A stretch of DNA of 37,613 nt from an uncultured Acidimicrobiales bacterium (GTDB lineage: Bacteria; Actinomycetota; Acidimicrobiia; Acidimicrobiales; SHLQ01). The translations under genes and the position numbers were made by a program. The first letter of the stretch is position 1. Every line of letters starts with the position of its first letter. The notes below the pieces were generated by a model. The model ran no database searches. It was not told the origin of the DNA and saw nothing but the letters and a program-made list of their open reading frames with translations. This document shows positions 14,617-21,992 of the stretch, in pieces. The stretch is from positions 1 to 37,613 of the forward strand of contig CALKGG010000127.1 of assembly GCA_938084885.1 (NCBI GenBank), written 5' to 3'.

Positions 14617-16548
14617 CTATGCGGTGACGTCGACGCGGAGCAGGTTCTCATAGAGCGAGTCGTAAAGGCCGCCGAGCTTACGAAGCTCTTCGTGTGTTCC
14701 GCGCTCGACCACGACGCCGTCGTCGACGACGATGATTTGATCGGCCGAGGTGATCGTCGACAGGCGGTGCGCAATGACGAGCGACGTGCGGCCCTTCAGT
14801 GCCTCTTCGAGGGCTTGTTGAATGAGATGCTCGTTCTCGGTATCGAGGTGGCTTGTCGCCTCATCGAGGATGACGATCGACGGGTCCTTCAACAGCATGC
14901 GGGCGATTGCGAGGCGCTGCTTCTCGCCACCGGAGAGCCGGTAGCCACGCTCGCCAACCACGGTGTCGAATCCTTCGGGGAGGGCGTCGATGACGTCGAA
15001 GATACGGGCGGCTTTCGCAGCGGCTATCAGTTGCTCGTCGGTGGCGTCGGGGTTGGCGTAGCGAAGGTTGGCGCCGACCGTGTCGTGGAACATGTGCGGA
15101 TCCTGGTTCACGACGCCGATGGCCTGGCGCAAGCTTTCTTGGGTGACGGTTCGTATGTCGCGGCCGTCGATTTCGAGCGTGCCACCAGTGACGTCATAGA
15201 GGCGCGGGACGAGGTTGAGCAGCGTCGACTTGCCCGCACCCGACGGGCCGACGATCGCGACGAGTTGGCCTGCTTCGATGTCGAGGTCGATGCCCTTGAG
15301 CACTTCCCGTTCTTCGATGGGAGCGGCATTCGCCGTCTCGGTGACCGGGGTGATGCCGGCCGACATGTGCTTGCCCGGACCGCGGCTGGGCATCCGGCGA
15401 CCAGAGCCTTCTTCGAGCGACGCGAGGGTCGATTCGTTCGCACCGGGATAGGTGAAGCGCACGCCGTCGAAGCGGATCCGACCCGACACGGCCGAGAAAT
15501 CGGTGGCGTCCGGGGCGTCCTGGATCGGGTTCTCCATGTCGATAATCTCGAAGACTCGTTCGAAGCTGACGAGCGCACTGGTGACATCGACTCGAGCATT
15601 CGAGAGCGCAGTGAGTGGCAGGTAGACGCGCACGACGAGCAGGCTGAGCGCGGCGAGGTCGCCGACCGAAATGGTTCCGTTGATTGCCATGCGGCCGCCG
15701 ATCCAGTAGATCGCTGCGGTGCCCAATGCTCCGACCAACGTCATTGCGGTCATAAAGACGCGGGCGAGCATCGCCGAACGGATGCCGATGTCGCGGACTC
15801 GTGCTGCCCGATCGCTGAATTCGTCGGCTTCGGACTGCGGGCGGCCGAAGAGTTTGACGAGCATGGCTCCGCTCACGTTGAAGCGTTCGGTCATCGTGGT
15901 GTTCATCGAGGCGTTGAGCGACATCGATTCTCGGGTGATGTCGGCCATCTGTGCGCCGACTCGACGCGACGGGATAAGGAAAAACGGCAAGATGATGAGG
16001 CTGAGCAGTGTCAATCGCCATTCGAGGGCAAACATCGCAACCAGGGTGATGCCGAGGTTGATGACGTTGCCAATGACGGTGGACAGGAACGTGGTAAATG
16101 CTCGTTGGGCGCCGATCACATCGTTGTTGAGGCGTGAGATTAGTGCGCCGGTTTGCGTTTGCGTGAAGAAGCCGAGCGGCATGCCTTGGACGTGGCGAAA
16201 GAGCTTGTCTCGAAGGTCGTAGATGATGCCTTCGCCGATGCGGCTCGAGAGCCACCGTTCGACCATAGATACTGCCGCTGCGCCGATTGCCGAGAGCACC
16301 ACGGCGAGCCCGAGCCAATTGAGGCGACCGGTGTTGCCCTCGACGATAGCGACGTCGATGATGTCGCGGAACGCGAAGGTCGGGATGATTGCGATGATCG
16401 AGCCGACGATGATCAGAGCAATGAAGCCAATAACCATGGTCCGGTAGGGTTTCGAGAATCCCCAGACGCGTTTGACGGTGGTGCGGTCGATACCTTTCGG
16501 GGTGTCGCCGCCGCTGCTCATCGAGTGCAGTACCTGCATTGGGTGCAT
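14617..16548 (-). CDS. ABC exporter, fused permease and ATPase (MsbA/LmrA-like)
   Basis: A 643-aa half-transporter. An N-terminal six-helix type IV exporter membrane domain (about 35-320) is followed by a nucleotide-binding domain. The NBD has Walker A Gly-Pro-Ser-Gly-Ala-Gly-Lys-Ser-Thr, signature Leu-Ser-Gly-Gly-Glu-Lys-Gln-Arg, Walker B Ile-Val-Ile-Leu-Asp-Glu-Ala-Thr, and the H-loop His in Ile-Ala-His-Arg-Leu-Ser. An insertion rich in Gly, Arg, Ser and Pro (about 375-415) sits near the start of the NBD. No partner half-transporter gene is adjacent, so it probably works as a homodimer. The substrate (lipid, drug or peptide) cannot be told. Starts at 16548, 16539 or 16521 are possible, none with a strong ribosome-binding site. 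Confidence 0.92.
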   Translation of the reverse strand: MHPMQVLHSMSSGGDTPKGIDRTTVKRVWGFSKPYRTMVIGFIALIIVGSIIAIIPTFAFRDIIDVAIVEGNTGRLNWLGLAVVLSAIGAAAVSMVERWLSSRIGEGIIYDLRDKLFRHVQGMPLGFFTQTQTGALISRLNNDVIGAQRAFTTFLSTVIGNVINLGITLVAMFALEWRLTLLSLIILPFFLIPSRRVGAQMADITRESMSLNASMNTTMTERFNVSGAMLVKLFGRPQSEADEFSDRAARVRDIGIRSAMLARVFMTAMTLVGALGTAAIYWIGGRMAINGTISVGDLAALSLLVVRVYLPLTALSNARVDVTSALVSFERVFEIIDMENPIQDAPDATDFSAVSGRIRFDGVRFTYPGANESTLASLEEGSGRRMPSRGPGKHMSAGITPVTETANAAPIEEREVLKGIDLDIEAGQLVAIVGPSGAGKSTLLNLVPRLYDVTGGTLEIDGRDIRTVTQESLRQAIGVVNQDPHMFHDTVGANLRYANPDATDEQLIAAAKAARIFDVIDALPEGFDTVVGERGYRLSGGEKQRLAIARMLLKDPSIVILDEATSHLDTENEHLIQQALEEALKGRTSLVIAHRLSTITSADQIIVVDDGVVVERGTHEELRKLGGLYDSLYENLLRVDVTA

Positions 16549-16580
16549 GAGCTGAGCGTATTGGTTCGAAAACGCGAACG

Positions 16581-16602
16581 GACGCTGGCCGTAGCCAGCG
16601 CC
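16581..16602 (-). terminator. candidate terminator downstream of mscL
   Basis: A 7-bp GC-rich stem CGCTGGC/GCCAGCG with a 4-nt loop (16583-16600) lies about 40 nt past the mscL stop in the direction of transcription. It is followed about 10 nt later by GTTTTC on the minus strand. It sits between mscL and the ABC exporter start. Confidence 0.4.
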
Positions 16603-16641
16603 CGATTACTTCAGTTGTGAAACTGCAGTGAGTTCGTTGCG

Positions 16642-16986
16642 TTACTTTGCCTTGAGTGCATCGCGGATCTCGGCGAGGAGAACCTGATCTGGAGTCTCGG
16701 CAGGTGCGGTGTTGGCACCGGCCTTCGCGATTGCCTTGACGATCATGAACACAGCGAACGCAATGAAGATGAACGTGACCAAGGCAGTCACGAGTGCGCC
16801 CACAGGAATGTCTCCTGGGTTCCACTCGTCGAAGTTCACCTCGAGGCCGCCGGCTTTACCAATCAGCGAGAAGATGACGTTTACGACCGCATCCATAACT
16901 GGGACTACGGCCAACGCCAGCACGAGGCCGATGGCTGCAGGGATGACATTGAACTTTTCTAGAAACTCGCGAAATTCGGTAAGCAT
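16642..16986 (-). CDS. mscL: large-conductance mechanosensitive channel
   Basis: A 114-aa inner-membrane channel that opens under membrane tension to release solutes during osmotic down-shock. The N-terminal Glu-Phe-Arg-Glu-Phe amphipathic helix, TM1 (about 14-40), a periplasmic loop, TM2 (about 65-88) and the C-terminal helix ending Leu-Leu-Ala-Glu-Ile-Arg-Asp-Ala-Leu-Lys all match MscL (E. coli 136 aa; the loop is shorter here). The ATG is preceded by AGGAG at ideal spacing. Transcription is leftward from the intergenic region next to ffs. Confidence 0.93.
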   Translation of the reverse strand: MLTEFREFLEKFNVIPAAIGLVLALAVVPVMDAVVNVIFSLIGKAGGLEVNFDEWNPGDIPVGALVTALVTFIFIAFAVFMIVKAIAKAGANTAPAETPDQVLLAEIRDALKAK

Positions 16987-17157
16987 TGGTTTTTCTCCTA
17001 GTGGTGGTACCCGCTCTAGGAACGACAGTACTGACCGAAACGGTCTTTACCTTGTCTTTACGTCGTGTTCCTTTCGGAGCGCGCCGAATCACCCACGTGT
17101 CGCAACGGGAGCGCCGCCCGCGGATCTCCAACGACCCAGCCCGCCAAAGAGAAAAAA

Positions 17158-17297
17158 TGCGCCCGCTTTCGGGAGTGACGGTCAGGCGACCTGCGGCACA
17201 CGCAAGGAAACGCTGAGAGCTGCTGCCTTCCGGCCCTGACCCGGTTCACGAACTTACGTTGCACAGAACCCGACCGTCACACCCCAAAGCGGGCGCA
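17158..17297 (-). ncRNA. ffs: signal recognition particle RNA (4.5S type)
   Basis: The minus strand carries the conserved SRP helix-8 sequence GGTCAGGGCCGGAAGGCAGC (17222-17241), with the GGAA tetraloop region that binds Ffh. The ends 17158-17183 and 17272-17297 pair over about 25 bases to form the long closing stem, giving a transcript of about 140 nt. A run of six T residues (minus strand, 17157-17152) follows the 3' end and acts with the closing stem as a terminator. No protein gene is credible here. It acts with Ffh in co-translational membrane targeting. Confidence 0.92.
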
Positions 17298-17417
17298 CGC
17301 TCAGGATAACAGTCACTTCGTTCCAAACGTCGCGACTCGCATGCCCATTACGCGCCGGTCGCATGTATCGTTGTCAACTGCTTCGAGTCGCCCGATCCGT
17401 CGGAACGCTCGTCTGCT

Positions 17418-17502
17418 GGAGGAGTGCGAGAGCGGCCGAATCGGCACGCTTGGAAAGCGTGTGACCTTCACGGGTCCGTGGGTTCGAATCCCACCTCCTC
17501 CG
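17418..17502 (+). tRNA. tRNA-Ser (GGA)
   Basis: An 85-nt class II tRNA. The acceptor stem GGAGGAG pairs with CTCCTCC (17495-17501), with discriminator G17502. The anticodon stem CACGC/GCGTG holds the loop TTGGAAA with anticodon GGA at 17452-17454. A long variable arm follows, and then a T-arm with GTTCGAATC. No CCA is encoded. Its 3' end is the probable attachment site of the adjacent integrase-bearing element. Confidence 0.97.
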
Positions 17503-17503
17503 C
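17493..17503 (+). repeat. candidate attL core at tRNA-Ser 3' end
   Basis: ACCTCCTCCGC, the last ten bases of tRNA-Ser plus one, is shared exactly with 21810-21820. Eleven bases is short for a tRNA-type core, so the assignment is provisional. Confidence 0.45.
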
Positions 17504-17640
17504 TACACAGTTTCTCAACGTTTCTGGGAGTGTCTGGAAGTGTTGATAGATCAACCTCCAGAAGTCCCTCTGGGCCTGGAAGAGTCTGCTTGTTTCTGGG
17601 GTGTTGCTCCCCAGGTTGCTCCCCCGCCAAATTGCGGGGT

Positions 17641-18804
17641 ATGCCGAGGGCACCGAGAGGGAAACGAACAAGCCACGCCGATGGCACTACGACTGTCTCC
17701 GGCAAGCGGGGAAATGGGCAAGGCTCAGTCTTTTTCGAGAAGAGTCGCAATCGGTGGGTTGGCTCCTGGGTCGATGGCGATGGCAAGCGGCGAAAGACGA
17801 CCGGCAAGACTCGGGAGCAGGTCGAGGCGAAGCTCGCTGAGAAGGCCGCCGCACTCCCGGAAGGTCCCGAGCTTGCCGAAGCGATGGAGCGTTGGCTCGA
17901 TCGACACGCTCGCACCGCTGGACTGCGACCCTCTTCGATCGGTGACTACCGGACACGCATCAAACGAGTGGCGGCCACGAAGCTAGGCAGCAAGAAGGTA
18001 TCGGCGATTGAGCTGAAAGATCTCAAGGCTTGGCAAGCCGACTCTCTCGATCAGTACTCAGTGAAAACTGTGAGAGGTGACCTTTCCGTTATTAAGGGCG
18101 CTTTGTCATGGGCTATCGAGCACGGGCACCGGGAGCACAATCCAGCACGTGAGATCACGTTCCCACGACAACCGAAGAAGGACAAGCGAGCGCTCACGCC
18201 AGAAGAGACCCAAGCTCTTCTTGCCGAGTGTGCTGATCACCCTCTTGGGCCAGTTGTGTCCTTCCTCTTTCTAAACGGCCTTCGCATATCGGAGGTGCTT
18301 GGCTTGGCCTGGGAAGACATCGACCTAGATGGGCGGACGTTCACAGTTGCTCGGGCCTACGTCGGCGTGGCAGGAGAGAAGCCCCGCCTGGCTCAACCGA
18401 AGACGGATGGAGCGAAGGGAGTCCATCGGTTACCGGAGTTCACGGCAGTCCAGCTTCAGGGTCTTGACCGAGGGGACTGGTCTGCAATCGACTACGAGGG
18501 TGAGAGTCTTCATCCGCTCTTTCGGAACTCGGTCGGCGCAATCGTGAACCGGCAGCGAATTTCAAAACTGCTGAAGGCGTGGGCGAAGAGTGCCGGGATT
18601 CGAGATCCCGAAGAGGTGGCGACGCACACCGGACGCCGAACCTTTGTCACGGCACTCGATCGCTCGGGTGTAAGCGTTGCGACAATCGCAGACCAAGTTG
18701 GCCACTCCGATCGAGCTACTACAGAGGGTTACGTACACCGGCGAAAAGAACGTGACGACGAGATAGCTGATCTTGCCGCTCTCTTGCTTGCACCAGATGG
18801 ATGA
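17641..18804 (+). CDS. tyrosine recombinase / phage-type integrase
   Basis: A 387-aa integrase. An N-terminal AP2-like arm-binding region (about 15-60), a core-binding SAM-like domain (about 75-165) and a catalytic domain follow in order. The catalytic set is complete: Arg215, His329, Arg332, His355 and nucleophile Tyr364. The frame is open upstream through the tRNA, but the likely start is ATG 17641, because earlier codons run through tRNA-Ser and have no protein character. It points away from the tRNA. It should recombine at the tRNA-Ser 3' end. No excisionase gene is recognised. Confidence 0.9.
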   Translation: MPRAPRGKRTSHADGTTTVSGKRGNGQGSVFFEKSRNRWVGSWVDGDGKRRKTTGKTREQVEAKLAEKAAALPEGPELAEAMERWLDRHARTAGLRPSSIGDYRTRIKRVAATKLGSKKVSAIELKDLKAWQADSLDQYSVKTVRGDLSVIKGALSWAIEHGHREHNPAREITFPRQPKKDKRALTPEETQALLAECADHPLGPVVSFLFLNGLRISEVLGLAWEDIDLDGRTFTVARAYVGVAGEKPRLAQPKTDGAKGVHRLPEFTAVQLQGLDRGDWSAIDYEGESLHPLFRNSVGAIVNRQRISKLLKAWAKSAGIRDPEEVATHTGRRTFVTALDRSGVSVATIADQVGHSDRATTEGYVHRRKERDDEIADLAALLLAPDG

Positions 18805-18943
18805 CGCCGGAGCCGTCTTCGGACTTATTTCAGCTCCGCAGTTCGTAAGTGCAAGTTTGAGGTCGAGACACGCTTAGCTCCTTTGCGAAATCCTGAGACT
18901 CACTGTTCTGAAGGAATATGGTTAGGCCCGAGGCGGACGACTT

Positions 18944-19336
18944 GTGGAGATGGCGATAAAACGACGTGTGCGACTAGTGGCCTGCGCTGCGGCAATTTTG
19001 CTAACAGCGTGTAGCGGCGATCCGGCTGAACCAGAGGTGGTAGCGCAAGAAGCAGCGACAGAGTCCTCAGCAGATCCACTTGGTGATGTGGCACGATGCG
19101 AAGACGTACTTGCTGGGACTCCCGAGGACGGCGAGAACTGCCGCTTCGACTCCGATCCGACGGGCCTAAAGCTGTTCGGGATCACACCTTGCCCCGACAA
19201 CGCTGACCGGAGCTATCACGTATTCGACCGGGAAAGCGGCTCTGGAACTTGGTTCGGCGTTACCGGTGGTGAGTGGGTCGAGCTTGAGCCTGAGGAATTT
19301 ACGCAGGCGCTCATTGCTGAGGCGTGCACTACCTAG
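18944..19336 (+). CDS. small putative lipoprotein, island cargo
   Basis: A 130-aa protein with an Arg-rich N-terminus, a hydrophobic stretch and a lipobox Leu-Leu-Thr-Ala-Cys (Cys23), then an Ala/Glu-rich linker and a small domain with four further Cys (in Arg-Cys-Glu, Asn-Cys-Arg, Pro-Cys-Pro and near the C-terminus). These could form disulfides outside the cell. The start is GTG 18944, or ATG 18950, which would be too close to the GGAG. No family is recognised. It lies 139 nt after the integrase. Confidence 0.65.
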   Translation: MEMAIKRRVRLVACAAAILLTACSGDPAEPEVVAQEAATESSADPLGDVARCEDVLAGTPEDGENCRFDSDPTGLKLFGITPCPDNADRSYHVFDRESGSGTWFGVTGGEWVELEPEEFTQALIAEACTT

Positions 19337-19381
19337 TTGTCGTCTGAACAGTTGTCTTACACAATGCGGCCTCTATTTGGA

Positions 19382-20017
19382 CTACAGCCCGTTTCGTGCA
19401 AGCCAGTTTCGCTTGTCGTCTTCCACGGTTGGGCCATCATTTGAGACCAGTTCAACGACTGTTTCGGGAACTTGCCGGTACCGAACAAAGTCTGCAATCG
19501 AGCCAGAGAACTCCCACTGAGCGGCGAGGTCTTCAAGCTCGTTGCGCAGACCAAGGAGTGCGAAAACCGTATCGAGCTTTGCCTCCTGGCCGTCCAGTTT
19601 GTCGGCAAGATCATGCGACCACATCATGGCCCGCCCGACCTGGGCATCTTCATTCTGATTCCAATACGGGGTCAAACGGTTCAGGTGCTTCAGTTCGTCA
19701 TGTATGAAGAATCGGTTCTTCTCGTGAGCCGCATCATTTCTTATCTTTCGGAGCGCAGTCAGCGCATCGTATTGATCTTTGTCGATGAGTTTCAGCGCAA
19801 AGCAAATGTCGATACGAGCGGAGAGATTTCCAAGCGGGCTTTGAAAGTCGAACATCTTGGTGTTGGTAAGGCCGATGGCCGACGTCAAGAGCGCTTCGAG
19901 TGAGTCTTCGATCGCAGCCGCACCAAGGATCACAAGTGACCTGTCGTCGGAGCTGAACAGTCTTAAAACCCAGTCCATCCGTTCATCTTTAAGCTCGGGT
20001 TCATCGCTTTGGTTCAC
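19382..20017 (-). CDS. MltR/DUF4145-like protein, island cargo
   Basis: A 211-aa helical protein. The N-terminal 125 residues resemble the MltR (mannitol operon repressor) family: Asp-Arg-Ser-Leu-Val-Ile-Leu-Gly-Ala-Ala-x-x-Glu-Asp near residue 30, Phe-Asp-Phe-Gln-Ser-Pro-Leu-Gly near 57, and Ile-Arg-Lys-x-Arg-Asn-x-x-Ala-His near 97 (here Leu-Arg-Lys-Ile-Arg-Asn-Asp-Ala-Ala-His). Related domains are also found as accessory proteins in mobile and defence loci. The C-terminal third is unassigned. No mannitol genes are nearby, so a repressor role is not implied. The start is GTG 20017. Confidence 0.7.
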   Translation of the reverse strand: MNQSDEPELKDERMDWVLRLFSSDDRSLVILGAAAIEDSLEALLTSAIGLTNTKMFDFQSPLGNLSARIDICFALKLIDKDQYDALTALRKIRNDAAHEKNRFFIHDELKHLNRLTPYWNQNEDAQVGRAMMWSHDLADKLDGQEAKLDTVFALLGLRNELEDLAAQWEFSGSIADFVRYRQVPETVVELVSNDGPTVEDDKRNWLARNGL

Positions 20018-20096
20018 GCCGAGAAGCTAACTCGCATCGGGCGCATTCTCGGCGATTCAGTTCCGTCTTGTCGGCGAAAGCCAGCACGGATTTGTG

Positions 20097-21185
20097 CTAC
20101 CAAGAACTTGGTGGCCCGGTGCGAGACTCGAGAGGTGCGTACAAGGCGAGTTCATCACCGATGCTGTCCACATCTCCCTGCCCGCATGAGGCGAGCGCCT
20201 GAAGATACGTTGTCTCAGTTCCAACCAAATCGGCAGCGAGCAGGGTGTCTAGCTCTGCATCACGCCATCCACTAAACCCATCGTTTGCAATCCGCAGCGT
20301 GATCAGGTCGGTGCAGGTCGCAGCATCTTGGCTCCCGTTGAGAACTTCGAAAGCTGGATCAAACCACTCGACGAACACTCTGTTCAGCAGCTCGTCGGTC
20401 GATTCGTCTGGTGATTCTTCAGCGACTAGATCGAACGTCAACGTGCCATCGACGCCGGTCCCTTGACCGGCGAGTAGTTGTTCGTCGGCAATCGTGCCCG
20501 AGATCACGCTATTAGAAAAGGTGTACTCGACGCCTAGGTTTTCAAAGTTGCCGACCACTATCGCCCCCCGAGTAAGACAAAGGTCCCCTGCGACTTGCGA
20601 TGGACCTCTGTCGAAGACAACCGTTCGGAGATCGATCTGCCCGTTCTCACTCGCAACTACAAAGTCATCTTCGTTGGTCAGGCGGCATTCAAAACCGTCT
20701 CCTGCCTCCCAAGACCCCGCTGGGAATTCGACTTCGAATGAGGTTTGCCAGAAGGGCTCGCCCTCGCCGTCACCTGCATCGAGAGGCAAGGCAAAGTCGG
20801 GTTGGGATGCGGCTTCCTCGGGAACCCCGTCCTCTACATCTTCTTCGTTGGGTTCGTCGACAACTTCTACTTCAGGTTCGTCAGCTGCGTTTTCAGTATC
20901 TGTTTCGCCGAACGCACTTTGCAGAGCTGAAGCAAGGACAACGAGTGCAATCGGAATCATGTAGCGCTTCTTCCTCCACCACTTTCGACCCTTTGATGAT
21001 GACGAAGAAGGCACGCTCGAAACCTTAGAAGCAGCGACTGCGAACCTGCTCGGCGGAGGCTGCGGTGGAACAGAATCCTCGGGCGGGCGCTCTCCATAGA
21101 GCATTTCATATTCCTCTGGGGTCACGATCTCTCCGTCTGACTTGTCAAACAATTGGTAACCCGCCGGTGGGTGCGCTCTACGCAC
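20097..21185 (-). CDS. membrane-anchored acidic-stalk protein, unknown function
   Basis: About 362 aa from GTG 21185. An ATG at 21293 would extend the protein but leave only 26 nt to the divergent mrr start, so I prefer the shorter form; this is uncertain. A cytoplasmic region rich in Pro and Ser ends with a Lys/Arg cluster and one membrane helix (about 85-105). A strongly acidic Glu/Asp/Pro stalk follows, then a mostly beta extracellular region with several Cys. The C-terminal about 100 residues are helical and acidic. The topology (positive inside, acidic stalk outside) suggests a surface protein. No family is recognised. Confidence 0.65.
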   Translation of the reverse strand: MRRAHPPAGYQLFDKSDGEIVTPEEYEMLYGERPPEDSVPPQPPPSRFAVAASKVSSVPSSSSSKGRKWWRKKRYMIPIALVVLASALQSAFGETDTENAADEPEVEVVDEPNEEDVEDGVPEEAASQPDFALPLDAGDGEGEPFWQTSFEVEFPAGSWEAGDGFECRLTNEDDFVVASENGQIDLRTVVFDRGPSQVAGDLCLTRGAIVVGNFENLGVEYTFSNSVISGTIADEQLLAGQGTGVDGTLTFDLVAEESPDESTDELLNRVFVEWFDPAFEVLNGSQDAATCTDLITLRIANDGFSGWRDAELDTLLAADLVGTETTYLQALASCGQGDVDSIGDELALYAPLESRTGPPSSW

Positions 21186-21319
21186 CAACAATGATGAGCC
21201 TAGTGCGCCTTCCGGGTTCCTAGAGACTGGATGGTTCTGGCGACAATTAGTGGACCGGATAGTCCCGGTTCGCAACGGCAAATTGGTGTCCATGCGGCGA
21301 CCACAACGGAGAACCTCGA

Positions 21320-21979
21320 ATGACTGATCTACCTGCCTATGGCGAGCTGATGCTCCCAGTCTTGCGAGCTGTGATTGAACTCGGTGGGTCGGGAGCGGCG
21401 AGGGAGATAAGTTCCGCTGTAGTCGAATCCGAAGACTTCTCCGACGACCAGTTGGCAGTGACCTACGACGGTCGAGAGAAGTCGATTCTCCTCGATCGAC
21501 TGGACTGGGCACGGAGCTACTGCAAGCTGGGAGGCGTGCTCGAATCACCGAAGAGAAACCTCTTTCTAGTCACAGACCTTGGCCGAGAGATCGCATCGCT
21601 CCCGGACAACGAAGCGCACAAGCGGCTCCACGAGGTTGACCGGGAGGTGCGACGGAGAAGAACCCGAAAGCCTGCAGCAAGTACCGGAGCTGGCCAGGTC
21701 AATCAGATCGAAGAGGTCGAGCCGCCTGAAGAGAACGAGGAATGGCGAGAGGTGATCCTCAAGCGGTTGCACTCTCTGACGCCGGATGCGTTTGAACACT
21801 TCGTGATGTACCTCCTCCGCAAAATTATGCAATTCCAGATAGTCCGGATTCCCCGAATGCGATGGGTCCTCGGCCTCAGGAGCGAAAAGGCCCCTGAACG
21901 TACGCTAAATGTACGACCTGTTGTGACTGAATTTCCACGCCAATTGCGCACCTGCAGGCTGGTCGTCACAACGATCTGA
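21320..21979 (+). pseudogene. mrr restriction endonuclease gene lacking its nuclease domain
   Basis: The first about 170 residues match Mrr-type restriction enzymes: an N-terminal winged-helix Mrr_N domain (about 4-95), an Arg-rich linker and the start of the C-terminal domain (Leu-Thr-Pro-Asp-Ala-Phe-Glu, then Tyr-Leu-Leu-Arg-Lys). In intact Mrr proteins this is followed by the PD-(D/E)xK segment with Gly-Asp-x-Gly-Ile-Asp and Gln-x-Lys. Here the similarity stops at residue 168 and about 52 unrelated residues follow to TGA 21979; no nuclease motif is found in any forward frame downstream. The break coincides with the candidate attR at 21810-21820. A GGAGA site supports ATG 21320. It may be dead, or may make a DNA-binding fragment. 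Confidence 0.75.
21810..21820 (+). repeat. candidate attR core
   Basis: An exact 11-bp match to the tRNA-Ser 3' end (17493-17503), lying in frame in the mrr remnant where it encodes part of Tyr-Leu-Leu-Arg. Downstream DNA includes a 5-bp hairpin CGTAC/GTACG at 21899-21915 and then the start of an unrelated gene at 21993. Confidence 0.45.
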
Positions 21980-21992
21980 AGGAAGATTCTCT

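Larger units (their letters stand above)
17493..21820. mobile_element. small tRNA-Ser-linked integrative island
   Basis: A tyrosine recombinase gene begins 138 nt after the tRNA-Ser 3' end, the classic layout of an integrated island. The following genes (lipoprotein, MltR-like, membrane-anchored protein, truncated mrr) are unrelated to the flanking housekeeping genes and are visibly less GC-rich in places; for example line 19681-19740 is about 47% GC by hand count against about 65% for line 27601-27660. An 11-bp copy of the tRNA 3' end at 21810-21820 gives a possible right end, making the element about 4.3 kb. There are no replication, phage structural or conjugation genes. Confidence 0.6.

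Noticed and set aside
14692..16137. A 481-codon plus-strand frame opposite the ABC exporter
   Set aside because: The minus strand has all ABC motifs in order; the plus-strand product has no domain and is rich in Asp, Arg and Glu as expected of antisense frames.
16856..17264. Short frames in the ffs region
   Set aside because: The region is an SRP RNA with a long paired stem and conserved helix 8, so protein frames there are incidental.
17341..17640. N-terminal extension of the integrase through tRNA-Ser
   Set aside because: The extra 100 codons translate the tRNA and have no protein features; ATG 17641 gives a normal integrase length and domain layout.
17503..21820. Prophage
   Set aside because: Only the integrase is phage-like; no capsid, terminase, tail, lysis or replication genes are present.
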